A DNA stretch of 64,000 nt from Flavobacteriales bacterium (GTDB lineage: Bacteria; Bacteroidota; Bacteroidia; Flavobacteriales_D; Sanyastnellaceae): assembly GCA_947466425.1 (NCBI GenBank), contig CANIBZ010000006.1:1-64000 (forward strand), written 5' to 3'. Position 1 is the first letter of the stretch. Every line of letters begins with the position of its first letter. The notes below the pieces were generated by a model. It saw only the letters and a program-made list of their open reading frames with translations. It was not told the DNA's origin and did not search any database. Below are positions 41,189-52,749 of the stretch, in pieces. A program made the position numbers and the translations under genes.

Positions 41189-42655
41189 ATGAAAAATGCA
41201 ATTGTAATAGGAGCAGGGATTGGTGGCATAGCTGCATCAATTCGTTTGGCCCGTAAAGGCTATTCAGTAAAGGTTTTCGAAGCTTCAAACTATCCTGGTG
41301 GGAAATTATCCGAGTTTAAATTGGGTGAGTTTCGTTTCGATCGAGGTCCTAGTTTATTCACGTTACCGCAATACGTTGAAGAATTATTTGAACTCTGCGG
41401 TGAAAGAATGTCTGAACATTTCTCCTATTCGGAACTGCCTGTTTTATGCAATTATTTTTATCCGGATGGGTTTCATTTCCAAGCGAAAGGAAATAAAGAA
41501 GAGAATATAAAAGCCATTGTTCTAGCTTTTGATGAGGACGAAGAAAAAGTCAGAGCGTTCTTTTCCAAAGCTGAATTCATCTACAACACAACAGCTCCGT
41601 TGTTTTTAGAACGTCCGCTTAAGCTTTCGAAACTTTATAAAACAAAAGCGTTTTGGAAAGGCATCGCTCGAATTCCTCGTCTGCCTTTGATAGGTAACTA
41701 TACCGTTCAGCTTAAAAAATATTTCAAGAATCCAAAGACCATTCAGTACTTTCAGCGCTACGCCACTTACAATGGAAGTAGCCCATACAAGACTCCGGCC
41801 CTTATGCAATTGCTTCCACACGTAGAGCAGGGAATAGGTGCCTTCATTCCAGATAAAGGAATGTATGACATCACTTTCCAATTGTTTGAATTGGCAAAAA
41901 GACAAAATGTAGAATTTTTCTTCAATATAAAGGTGGAAGAAATTATTATTGAAGAAAAAAGAGCCTCTGGTATTCGATACAACGACACTCAAATTGAAAA
42001 GGCAAATGTTGTCGTAAGCAACATGGATGTTTACCCTACTTACAAGAAACTCTTACCGAAAGAAAGAGAACCTAGAGTTATTTTAAATCAAGAGAAATCT
42101 TCTTCGGCACTTATCTTCTATTGGGGACTTAACGCATACAAGAACAAATCGTTAAGTATTCATAATATCTTTTTCTCAGATGACTATATTCAAGAATTTC
42201 AGAATATATTTGAGGAAGGTAGCCTAGCCAATGACTTAACTATTTACGTGCATATTACTTCCAAACACATTCCTTCAGACGCTCCTGTGAATGGAGAAAA
42301 TTGGTTTGTAATGGTTAATGCCCCCAACAACAAAGGTCAAAATTGGAATGAATTTGTGGAAAGAGCGAGAAAAAATATTATTCAGAAATTGGAAAGTATG
42401 TTAGGGGAGAAAATTGGCGATAAAATCTGTTGTGAACACGTTTGGACTCCAAGTGGAATCGAAGCGGATACCTCATCTCATTTGGGTGCGCTATACGGTA
42501 AAGCATCGAACTCTGCAACTGCGGCTTTTTTCCGTCATGCCAATGACTCTTCAAAAATAAAAGATTTGTATTTTGTAGGTGGAAGTGTTCACCCTGGTGG
42601 TGGCGTTCCTTTAGCCATCTTATCTGCTAGAACCATGTCAGATTTAATTCACTAA
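41189..42655 (+). CDS. crtD: carotenoid desaturase, CrtI/CrtD type
   Basis: This 488-residue FAD-dependent desaturase has the N-terminal dinucleotide motif IVIGAGIGGIAASIRLARKGY followed by EASNYPGGKLSEF, and the C-terminal FAD motif YFVGGSVHPGGGVPLAILSARTM. It belongs to the phytoene-desaturase family. Because cruF follows 7 bp downstream, the best guess is CrtD, the hydroxycarotenoid 3,4-desaturase acting with CruF in synthesis of saproxanthin- or myxol-type pigments. A true phytoene desaturase (CrtI) is the alternative. The ATG at 41189 is preferred over a TTG three codons upstream. Confidence 0.85.
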   Translation: MKNAIVIGAGIGGIAASIRLARKGYSVKVFEASNYPGGKLSEFKLGEFRFDRGPSLFTLPQYVEELFELCGERMSEHFSYSELPVLCNYFYPDGFHFQAKGNKEENIKAIVLAFDEDEEKVRAFFSKAEFIYNTTAPLFLERPLKLSKLYKTKAFWKGIARIPRLPLIGNYTVQLKKYFKNPKTIQYFQRYATYNGSSPYKTPALMQLLPHVEQGIGAFIPDKGMYDITFQLFELAKRQNVEFFFNIKVEEIIIEEKRASGIRYNDTQIEKANVVVSNMDVYPTYKKLLPKEREPRVILNQEKSSSALIFYWGLNAYKNKSLSIHNIFFSDDYIQEFQNIFEEGSLANDLTIYVHITSKHIPSDAPVNGENWFVMVNAPNNKGQNWNEFVERARKNIIQKLESMLGEKIGDKICCEHVWTPSGIEADTSSHLGALYGKASNSATAAFFRHANDSSKIKDLYFVGGSVHPGGGVPLAILSARTMSDLIH

Positions 42656-42662
42656 TTGAACT

Positions 42663-45370
<2,708 letters not shown>

Positions 45371-46018
45371 TTAATATCTTTTGCGAATGTCTTTGTTCCA
45401 GATTCCACGAACGGCTTTAACAGGCAGAAATCGAAGTTTGACAATGAACACCGGAGCGTTGTAGATGGGTAAAAGTTCATCGGGTGCATTTCGCGTTTGG
45501 CGATAACCAATACCTCCTCCAATAGACATGAAGTAGGTTAAATGTCGAAACAGCGTTGTGCTAATTTCAGTAAGTTGAACGGGTTCATTATAATTACCTA
45601 CTGAACCATTAGCGTAGGTGTAAGACCCTGAAACATTGCCTATTCCTAGGTGCAAGGTAGAACTCCATTCGTATTTTTTCGTGAACAACCAGACACGCTC
45701 GTAATAAGCAGAAGCGTAGTTTAATTCAAGATTCGCCGAGATAATATTGGAAGAAATTTCATTCAATGATTCTGTATTAACCCCATTCGAAAATGAATAA
45801 AATCCTAAGCCAAATCGATTGACGCGATTCATTTCAACACCAATTCGAAAACCTCCAAGTCGAGCCCCTTCATTACTTACCAAAGTAAGCCGACCGTCAA
45901 AAATAAATTCGGGTTTAATAAATGGGTAGTCCGATTTTTTATTGCGCTCCTCTTTTTGTCCGTAAACAGACAAAAAATTTAAAAGGACAAACATCGTGGT
46001 CAATAATGGATTCTTCAC
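45371..46018 (-). CDS. putative outer membrane beta-barrel protein
   Basis: I do not recognise a named family for this 215-residue protein. It has a signal peptide (NPLLTTMFVLLNFLSVYGQ) and a mature part of alternating strands (LGGFRIGVEMNRVNRFGLGFY, ISANLELNYASAYYERVW, TLHLGIGNVSGSYTY, MSIGGGIGYRQTRN) consistent with a small outer-membrane barrel. It starts with GTG, 4 nt after a -7 promoter box. It is 3 bp upstream of ligA and probably drives it, an unusual partner for a DNA ligase. It is divergent from the helicase gene with only 55 bp between starts. Confidence 0.75.
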   Translation of the reverse strand: MKNPLLTTMFVLLNFLSVYGQKEERNKKSDYPFIKPEFIFDGRLTLVSNEGARLGGFRIGVEMNRVNRFGLGFYSFSNGVNTESLNEISSNIISANLELNYASAYYERVWLFTKKYEWSSTLHLGIGNVSGSYTYANGSVGNYNEPVQLTEISTTLFRHLTYFMSIGGGIGYRQTRNAPDELLPIYNAPVFIVKLRFLPVKAVRGIWNKDIRKRY

Positions 46019-46022
46019 GGAA

Positions 46023-46030
46023 CAAAAATA
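46023..46030 (-). promoter_or_regulatory. -7 element four bases before the barrel-ligA operon
   Basis: TATTTTTG on the minus strand is a perfect TAnnTTTG match, followed by TTCC and the GTG at 46018. The spacing predicts a leaderless mRNA. Confidence 0.55.
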
Positions 46031-46061
46031 GGCATATTGTTAAAACACTCGAAGAATGTTA

Positions 46062-46069
46062 GACCTTTG
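46062..46069 (+). promoter_or_regulatory. -7-like element four bases before the helicase gene
   Basis: GACCTTTG matches TAnnTTTG with one mismatch and is followed by TCTT and the ATG at 46074. A TTG lies 22 nt upstream at 46037-46039. It faces away from the barrel-ligA element. Confidence 0.45.
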
Positions 46070-46073
46070 TCTT

Positions 46074-47354
46074 ATGAGTAGTGAAGAAAATTTTTCGAGT
46101 TTAGGTTTAAATGAAGATTTGATACAGGGAATCGATTCCATGGGAATTCAAAAACCGACTCCCATTCAGAGAGAATCGATACCACATATTTTACAAGGAA
46201 AGGACGTTTTAGGAATTGCACAAACAGGAACTGGTAAGACAGCGGCCTTTCTTCTGCCTGTTATTCATAGGATTATTCAAGATACCAACCGTACATGTGT
46301 TTCGGCGCTAATTGTTGTTCCAACGCGTGAGTTAGCAACACAGATAGATCAGGCCATTTCAGCTTATGGATACTTTACAGATATTTCTTCCATGCCTATT
46401 TATGGTGGAAGTGATGGTAAGGTCTTTACACAAGAAAAGCACGCCCTTACAACTGGAACAGATATTATAGTGGCTACTCCAGGACGATTGAACATGCACA
46501 TTAATTTGGGATATGTCGATTTTTCTAAATTGAAATTCTTGATTTTAGACGAAGCCGATCGCATGTTAGACATGGGGTTTCAGCCAGATATTCAGCGCAT
46601 TATTGCACAGACTCCTGACGTTAAGCAAGGATTGCTGTTTTCAGCAACAATGCCTGATACCATTTTTAGTTTGTCTCGTGGATTTTTAAATGATCCGATT
46701 ACCATTAACATAGCTCTATCGAAACCACCGGCGAATGTTACTCAAGGAGCCTTTGTTGTTTTCCCAAATCAGAAAATTCCAATTTTGGTAGACTATCTCT
46801 ATGAAAGGAAGGAAAAAACAACTATCGTTTTCAGTAGCACGAAGACTGGTGTTATAAATATTCACAGCGCACTTCGGAAGAAGGGAATTCAAGCTTTAAT
46901 GATGAGCAGTGACTTGGAGCAAAGCGAACGTGAACATTCCTTGAATGAATTCAGAAATAGAAAATGCGCCGTCTTGGTTGCGACAGATGTTGTGAGTAGA
47001 GGTATAGACATTAAAGGTATTGACTGTGTCATTAATTTCGACGTCCCTGGCGATGCGGAAGACTATGTTCACCGCATTGGAAGAACGGGAAGGGCTGATG
47101 CTTATGGCGAGGCTGTAACCTTCGTTGTTCCTGATGATCAGGTGAAGTTTAAGAAGATTGAAATGCTTATTCAACAGGACGTTGTGAAATTACCTGTTGC
47201 AGAAAATTACGGAGCTGTCCCTGAATACAATCCAGTGATGAAAGGAAATGGAAAACCTAGACATGGTGGTAATGGTGGAGGAGGAGGAAAGCGAAATTTC
47301 AAACCGAAATACACATCGAAAAACAGAGGTGGTGAAAACAAAAAAGGTGCATAA
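46074..47354 (+). CDS. DEAD-box ATP-dependent RNA helicase
   Basis: This 426-residue RNA helicase has the Q motif (GIQKPTPIQRESIP), motif I (AQTGTGKTAAF), PTRELA, GGSDGKVF, motif II (LDEADRMLDMGF), SAT, and the C-terminal motifs ATDVVSRGIDIKG and HRIGRTGRAD. The Gly/Lys/Arg-rich tail (HGGNGGGGGKRNFKPKY) is typical of RhlE-like helicases that remodel RNA at low temperature or in ribosome assembly. I start at ATG 46074 because the upstream ATG at 46056 lies in the promoter. Its stop codon is in the loop of the terminator. Confidence 0.93.
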   Translation: MSSEENFSSLGLNEDLIQGIDSMGIQKPTPIQRESIPHILQGKDVLGIAQTGTGKTAAFLLPVIHRIIQDTNRTCVSALIVVPTRELATQIDQAISAYGYFTDISSMPIYGGSDGKVFTQEKHALTTGTDIIVATPGRLNMHINLGYVDFSKLKFLILDEADRMLDMGFQPDIQRIIAQTPDVKQGLLFSATMPDTIFSLSRGFLNDPITINIALSKPPANVTQGAFVVFPNQKIPILVDYLYERKEKTTIVFSSTKTGVINIHSALRKKGIQALMMSSDLEQSEREHSLNEFRNRKCAVLVATDVVSRGIDIKGIDCVINFDVPGDAEDYVHRIGRTGRADAYGEAVTFVVPDDQVKFKKIEMLIQQDVVKLPVAENYGAVPEYNPVMKGNGKPRHGGNGGGGGKRNFKPKYTSKNRGGENKKGA

Positions 47355-47364
47355 GCACCTTTTT
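47341..47364 (+). terminator. terminator containing the helicase stop codon
   Basis: AAAAAGGTGC and GCACCTTTTT pair perfectly around ATAA, and the stop TAA (47352-47354) is the loop itself. It also serves the convergent lipoprotein gene. Confidence 0.9.
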
Positions 47365-47385
47365 CTTTTTTAAAACAGTTGGAAA

Positions 47386-47934
47386 TTAATCTCCTAAAGC
47401 TTCTGCTTTTTTCAATTCTTCATCAATCATATCCTCAATGGTCTTGCGCTCTGCTTCGTTCAATTTTGAGTTTAACTTGATTTGTTTCTTCATAAAACGA
47501 TACATGTCGCGCTTGTGAATTTCATAAGCGATGTAAGTTGTGAAAGTTCCATCGGGCATTTTGTATTTCTCTTCGCCAATCTTACGTAAATCTGCAATCT
47601 GTGTATTCGTTGCCTCACGCGCTAAAGATTGAAATTTGTCTGTGATTTCAGAGCGGTTATTCAATTCGGTTTCTCCTAAATATTGATCCGTTACCACCTT
47701 TACGTTAGTCTCAACCTGCTGGGCTAATACTTTCTTCGCTTGAAGATCTGCTTTATTACGAGAGATATTCTCGTCCATCGATTGACCTTTTCCAGTTCCT
47801 CTGAAATACCGATCGTTCGATTCGTATTTATTTCCAGTAAAAGGTTCTTTAACTTTTTCACCCATGTTTGAATTGGTCTTACATCCTGCAAGAAGCAATA
47901 TGGCGAATCCTAAAAAGAGAGATAGCTTTTTCAT
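47386..47934 (-). CDS. lipoprotein, LPP20-like, function unknown
   Basis: This 182-residue protein has a signal peptide with lipobox (LSLFLGFAILLLAGCKTN, Cys about 19). The mature part (RYFRGTGKGQSMDENISRNKA then DLQAKKVLAQQVETNVKVV) resembles the LPP20/YbjQ-like alpha-beta domain of envelope lipoproteins, and its C-terminal third is a charged helix (LNSKLNEAERKTIEDMI). The ATG at 47934 is chosen over one 15 codons upstream since only it yields a normal lipoprotein signal. It lies 52 bp downstream of the DUF5686 gene on the same strand. Confidence 0.75.
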   Translation of the reverse strand: MKKLSLFLGFAILLLAGCKTNSNMGEKVKEPFTGNKYESNDRYFRGTGKGQSMDENISRNKADLQAKKVLAQQVETNVKVVTDQYLGETELNNRSEITDKFQSLAREATNTQIADLRKIGEEKYKMPDGTFTTYIAYEIHKRDMYRFMKKQIKLNSKLNEAERKTIEDMIDEELKKAEALGD

Positions 47935-47986
47935 AGCAATTGTTTTTGTTTCGTTTATAAAGATAGTGCCACTTTTCATTTGGAAA

Positions 47987-50506
47987 TTAATAACTCCATT
48001 TTTTAGTATAAGTGTTCCAATAACTAATGCCGAATTTAAAGGTATACTGCGCTTTGTCTAGGTTTGAATCGGAGGTGACTAAAAACGCTCCCAATCGGAA
48101 TAACTGTTCCTTTATTCGAATTTGTTTTTGAATTCCAACAAAAATTTCTTGGTGAATGAAATTCTCGCTAGGTATTGCAATTAGTGCACTTCCCGCGATT
48201 TCATTCAATTTCAATCTGTTCAACAAGGGGATTTTATTGAAGAACATGCCGTTGAAACTGTGTACATAGTTTCCTCTGTAATAGGCATTTGGAGTTAAGA
48301 ACACGCGATCAAGTAATTGGAAAGATGCGTTAGGGTCAGAAAAGAAGAAGAAGTCTGAACCTCTGAAATACTTATACTCCAATAGACGCAGATTGGCCTT
48401 ATTTACAAAGGCACCCCCTTGAATGGTCCAGGAACCCGTTCCAAAACGAGGAAGCTGATAGTCGTCGTGAATTTTCAATTCAATATAATCGAAATTCACT
48501 TCACTGCCGAACATTTTAGGCACTCCCTTACGATAGTTAAACTTGAATTCTGGATATTTGAATCCAGTAACCACTTTTCTATTCTTCTTGAAATAATACG
48601 TTTGACCGGGTCTCCACTGAAGATTCAGATTAAATTCAGATTTTGTGTATCGCTGAAATTCAATCGGGTTATTCACATCACCAAAAAGCTGAGAAGACCA
48701 AGCATCTTGAACCAAATTGTTAATTGGCATTTGATCACAAAACTCATAGGTCAGCGAAGCATACAATCCATTCACAACTTCCATTCGCTGTTCAATGCTG
48801 TACATTTTTGCTCTAACATAATTGCTTCGACTAAACACTGTGCTAAATGAAGAGAAGGTGTTAATCATATCATAGTAATCACCAAATCGTATGTACGTCC
48901 TAACAAATTTCTTAGGGTAGTAGGTCAATCCAATCCCGCCTTTTCCACGAACATCTTTGTTCGCAAATCCATAGTCTATAAAGCCATCCGTTTCTAAGGT
49001 GAAATCATTGCTTTTAAAGTATTGACTGAAGCTACCACCGAACTTATGTCTATATCCGCCAATTCCGAATACATTGGCTTGAGCTATGAGAGGGTTGATA
49101 TAATAAGCCGTTCCTTTTGATCTGTTTCGCCAAGCAACTCCAGAAAGCGTAACATCCCAAAAAGTTACTTTATTAAAGGCAGAATCTGTTTCGGCTAGAA
49201 TCTTAGGGTCGTTATACCTCTTCTGAAGACTATCACATTCGAATTTGTATTTCAGCTCGAGATTTGTGAGTGGAATCAATTGCTTGGAATCCCAATATGC
49301 GCTATCCCTGTCAAACGCACTATCATCGTATTTCAGTACTTCACTGCTCTGCATGTTCAAAGGAGTTGAAATATTAAATTCATATTCCTTGAATTTATAT
49401 TCGACGTGACAAATGCGTTGTGTCTTTCCTTCTTTCACCTTTCCATAAATGGATTTTCCATAGCTAATCCATTTATTAGATTCTAACTGAACGAACTCTT
49501 CCTTCCATGAAAAATCTGAGAAAAAGGGCATGACTTCATCGTCTAGATTTAATTCTATTTTACCAACAGCAAAGGTCGTGTCTTGAATCCAGATATAACC
49601 ATTGAACAATGCCTCTTGTTTAAATATAGGCATGACAGAAATCTTATAGAATTTTTCGCCATTGAGCGTATCAATTCCAACTAAATCGAAGGTGTAGGAT
49701 AGCAAAGCAGTTGAAGCAATGGGGGATATTATTTTTTTATCGGATAACTGCGGCAGGGTAAGGGAATTTTCGCGCAGGTTAAATTCTGAATAACATGATT
49801 GGCTGGTTAATTCATAAGGATCCTCATAGCGATCTCTATCGTTTACAATTGATTCTTCCCCATACTCAAAATTCACACTTACTGAAGCGTAGTTATCGTT
49901 TTGCTTAGGAGTAAAATCACGAAATGCATCGACCTTAAGTTTTATCTGATTTTCTATTGAATAGAGTGTTCCAGAGCTCTCCGTTACATGGTAAATGGAA
50001 TTTTCAATAACTGGGGGCTGAATAATCTTGAAGGAAGAATCACGTTTAAAATCAATTTTCTCCATCGAGGTTCTTCCGTAAAAGCCCACGGAGTAATTCT
50101 GCAATTGCTTATTGTAAAACTCTCGCTGGTCGGAAGCTCCTCGGACCAATCGTTTTACGAAATCTCTGCGATCTGCATTGACAACCACCATAGGCAATTC
50201 GTTGCTGTTCACCTTAAGATTGATATCAATTAAAAGATTTTTTTCTAATCCAATCTGAAGAGTTTTAACCACCGTTTCGTATCCTATAAAATTAAAATTA
50301 AGCTCATATTTACCGGGCTTTAGGTTCAATTGGTACTCGCCACTCTCGTTTGTGTGTGTACCTAAATTCGTTCCTGGGACAAAGACTGCAACGTGAAATA
50401 GAGGAAGACCTTTTTCATCTTTTACGATCCCTTTAACTGTTGTTGCGAAACTCAAACTCCAACAAAACAAAAAGACAACGCTAACAAGCGCTGTCTTAAA
50501 TTTCAT
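47987..50506 (-). CDS. DUF5686 outer-membrane protein with carboxypeptidase-regulatory-like domain
   Basis: This 839-residue protein has a signal peptide (FKTALVSVVFLFCWSLSFA), an N-terminal CarboxypepD_reg-like domain (TTVKGIVKDEKGLPLFHVAVFV, GKYELNFNFIGYETVV) and a long DUF5686 region ending in barrel strands (GIGLTYYPKKFVRTYIRFGDYY, LFRLGAFLVTSDSN, FKFGISYWN). It is likely an outer-membrane protein like the SusC-related families, but its ligand is unknown. The ATG at 50506 is chosen over a GTG seven codons upstream. A MauE-thioredoxin gene ends nearby at 50550 on the same strand. Confidence 0.9.
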   Translation of the reverse strand: MKFKTALVSVVFLFCWSLSFATTVKGIVKDEKGLPLFHVAVFVPGTNLGTHTNESGEYQLNLKPGKYELNFNFIGYETVVKTLQIGLEKNLLIDINLKVNSNELPMVVVNADRRDFVKRLVRGASDQREFYNKQLQNYSVGFYGRTSMEKIDFKRDSSFKIIQPPVIENSIYHVTESSGTLYSIENQIKLKVDAFRDFTPKQNDNYASVSVNFEYGEESIVNDRDRYEDPYELTSQSCYSEFNLRENSLTLPQLSDKKIISPIASTALLSYTFDLVGIDTLNGEKFYKISVMPIFKQEALFNGYIWIQDTTFAVGKIELNLDDEVMPFFSDFSWKEEFVQLESNKWISYGKSIYGKVKEGKTQRICHVEYKFKEYEFNISTPLNMQSSEVLKYDDSAFDRDSAYWDSKQLIPLTNLELKYKFECDSLQKRYNDPKILAETDSAFNKVTFWDVTLSGVAWRNRSKGTAYYINPLIAQANVFGIGGYRHKFGGSFSQYFKSNDFTLETDGFIDYGFANKDVRGKGGIGLTYYPKKFVRTYIRFGDYYDMINTFSSFSTVFSRSNYVRAKMYSIEQRMEVVNGLYASLTYEFCDQMPINNLVQDAWSSQLFGDVNNPIEFQRYTKSEFNLNLQWRPGQTYYFKKNRKVVTGFKYPEFKFNYRKGVPKMFGSEVNFDYIELKIHDDYQLPRFGTGSWTIQGGAFVNKANLRLLEYKYFRGSDFFFFSDPNASFQLLDRVFLTPNAYYRGNYVHSFNGMFFNKIPLLNRLKLNEIAGSALIAIPSENFIHQEIFVGIQKQIRIKEQLFRLGAFLVTSDSNLDKAQYTFKFGISYWNTYTKKWSY

Positions 50507-50549
50507 TTTTAAAGTTGGAATATTCACGATCTAATGACGAGCAACCCGT

Positions 50550-51557
50550 CTATTTGTTACATGTTTGTTTCAAATCGTCTTTATTGAATTGCTCACCGAA
50601 ATAAGATTTTTGGATATTTCCATTCCATAAATAAAGGATTCCTGGTGTTTCTCCTGCTGTTCCCATAAGGGTAAAGAATTCACCAATACCTAAAACTTGA
50701 TAAGGATATTTCTTTCCAGCTACTTCGAAGAACTCAGGTATTTTCTCTGCTTCTTCATCTCCAAAATAGATATATACCTTCGGGAAGTTCGGGTCTTTCG
50801 ATAATTCAGCTAACGCTTTAGCTGCTTCACGACAGTGATCACATCCGGGCATGAAGAAACAAACGATCTTTTTGCCTTTGTCAATGCTCACTGGTCGTCC
50901 ATCGAAAACATTCAAATTTGAAAATTTAGAGGTAACTGGATTTGGACCAGGGTTTACCGGTGGAATTATTATTTCCCCTCCATTACTGATGGGCACAAAT
51001 ACAGTATCACACGGAGGGCAAGGGTATTGAACACATTCAGGACATTTTTTTCCACAAGGACTAAATGGGAAATACATAAACATGAACAGTATGCTGAAAG
51101 CACCAATCAATAGGACAATTGAAAATCGTTGATTATCCTTTTTCTCTTTTGAGATTTTAAACAACCACGCCAACAACCCTAGGGTAACAATGTTCTTAAT
51201 GAGTGCTTCAGTTGGAGTCATTTCAATGAACTGTCCAAAACAGCCACAATTTCCACCTTGACCGATAGCAATCTGATAGGAAAGATGAATACAAAATACA
51301 ACAAGTAAAAGAGCTGTTGCAGGAATTACCACCCGCTTGAGATAATGATTTTGAATAAGCGCTATTCCTAGCCCTAATTCAACGCCAATAATTAGTCGAG
51401 CTAAATAAGGAGCAAGACACCAATCTGCAAAACCAAGATCCACCAATTGTTTCTCGAAAGGGAAAATGGGGAACATTTTAGTTACAGCAGAAAATACAAA
51501 AAGCGCGAATAGAAATACGCGCAATGTCCAAGAGATGTAAAGATTTCTTTTTTCCAT
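50550..51557 (-). CDS. MauE/DoxX-like membrane protein fused to a thioredoxin-like domain
   Basis: This 335-residue protein has four N-terminal membrane segments (about 8-135) with the MauE-family motif GGNCGCFGQF (about 101-110). A fifth segment (about 147-163) follows. A linker has five cysteines (SPCGKKCPECVQYPCPPC, about 167-183). The C-terminal thioredoxin-like domain has the active site PGCDHCREAA (CDHC at 239-242). MauE-type proteins pass electrons between membrane quinones and periplasmic thiols, so this may be a self-contained electron relay for envelope disulfide chemistry. That role is inference from domain order. The adjacent genes give no further clue. Confidence 0.88.
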   Translation of the reverse strand: MEKRNLYISWTLRVFLFALFVFSAVTKMFPIFPFEKQLVDLGFADWCLAPYLARLIIGVELGLGIALIQNHYLKRVVIPATALLLVVFCIHLSYQIAIGQGGNCGCFGQFIEMTPTEALIKNIVTLGLLAWLFKISKEKKDNQRFSIVLLIGAFSILFMFMYFPFSPCGKKCPECVQYPCPPCDTVFVPISNGGEIIIPPVNPGPNPVTSKFSNLNVFDGRPVSIDKGKKIVCFFMPGCDHCREAAKALAELSKDPNFPKVYIYFGDEEAEKIPEFFEVAGKKYPYQVLGIGEFFTLMGTAGETPGILYLWNGNIQKSYFGEQFNKDDLKQTCNK

Positions 51558-51642
51558 AAATCAAAAGTAAGAAGGTTATTGAATAAATACCGCGCTGAAC
51601 TTTTCAAGAAACGTGCCGTGTATAACATTTGTTGCTTGAACC

Positions 51643-52749
51643 TTGTTCAAGAATCAAATCCTCTATTTTCGTTTAGTGAAGGTTGCAAAGAAAATAGGCT
51701 ATCAATTACTCGTGCTCTGGGGAGTTGTTACCGTGGTATTTTTCCTTTTCAATTTAACAGGTTCCGATCCCGTTCAAAACCTTGTTGGCGAAAATGCAAA
51801 TCAAGAAGTGGTAACAAATATGCGTAACAAGTTGCGCTTGAACCATTCTCTCGGTGTTCGCTACCTCGAGTATTTGAATAATCTTTCTCCGATAAGTGTG
51901 AACAGATCAGATAATTTCTCGGAAGCCTTTTACGCAGACTCGTCGATTTATAAGGGCTGGTCATTTTCTCTGAGCAATGAGCGTTCATTGTGGATTAAAT
52001 TTCCAAGTCTGGGAAAATCCTTCATTTCCGAAAAGTCCGTGTCTTCCATATTTGCTGAATCATTTCCGGGAACATTTGTACTTGCCTTAGGAAGTATTCT
52101 TCTCAGCTTGTTGCTGGGAATTCCTCTCGGCATCTGGGCTTTTCAGAAAAAAGATTCGTGGATCGATAAAACAGTTTTGTTTGTTTCAGCTATTGGAATG
52201 GCGGGGCCATCATTCTTTGTCGCGCTAATCGTGGCTTGGATAGGAGCAGTGTTACTTCGCGATTACACAGGGCTAAGCATGACTGGAAGTTGGTACAGCG
52301 TTGATGTTTGGGAAGGGAAGTACATTGACTTGAAGAATTTAATTCTTCCGATGATTACGTTAATGATTCGCCCGTTGGCCATTATAGTTCAATTAACAAG
52401 AAGCAGCATGCTAGAGGTGATGTCTCAGGATTTCATTCGAACAGCCCGTGCGAAGGGACTTTCAGAACGACGCGTTCTATACAGACATGCCTTGCCCAAT
52501 GCCTTGAATCCGGTTGTGACAGCAGTTTCCGGATGGTTCGCATCCTTGTTAGCCGGAGCCGTATTTGTAGAGTTTGTTTTCGGGTGGAAGGGGATAGGTC
52601 AAGAGCTTTTCATGGCCATTGAAAAACAAGATCAACCCATTGTTATGGGAGGAGTAATATTAGTCTCTGCTGTTTTTATTCTTGTGAATGTCTTGGTTGA
52701 ATGGGTGTATGGAATTCTCGATCCGCGGATTCGCACCTCTTCAAACTAA
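51643..52749 (+). CDS. ABC transporter permease, OppB/DppB type
   Basis: This 368-residue inner-membrane permease has six membrane segments and the binding-protein-dependent transport signature FIRTARAKGLSERRVLYRHALPNAL in two parts. The N-terminus KIGYQLLVLWGVVTVVFFLFNL and the end GILDPRIR match peptide/nickel permeases. A soluble insert (about 60-125) is longer than usual. The start is uncertain: the TTG at 51643 or the GTG at 51676 both precede the first membrane segment. No OppC, ATPase or binding protein is adjacent, so the partners must be elsewhere. It overlaps the convergent GH13 gene by 4 bp. Confidence 0.85.
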   Translation: MFKNQILYFRLVKVAKKIGYQLLVLWGVVTVVFFLFNLTGSDPVQNLVGENANQEVVTNMRNKLRLNHSLGVRYLEYLNNLSPISVNRSDNFSEAFYADSSIYKGWSFSLSNERSLWIKFPSLGKSFISEKSVSSIFAESFPGTFVLALGSILLSLLLGIPLGIWAFQKKDSWIDKTVLFVSAIGMAGPSFFVALIVAWIGAVLLRDYTGLSMTGSWYSVDVWEGKYIDLKNLILPMITLMIRPLAIIVQLTRSSMLEVMSQDFIRTARAKGLSERRVLYRHALPNALNPVVTAVSGWFASLLAGAVFVEFVFGWKGIGQELFMAIEKQDQPIVMGGVILVSAVFILVNVLVEWVYGILDPRIRTSSN

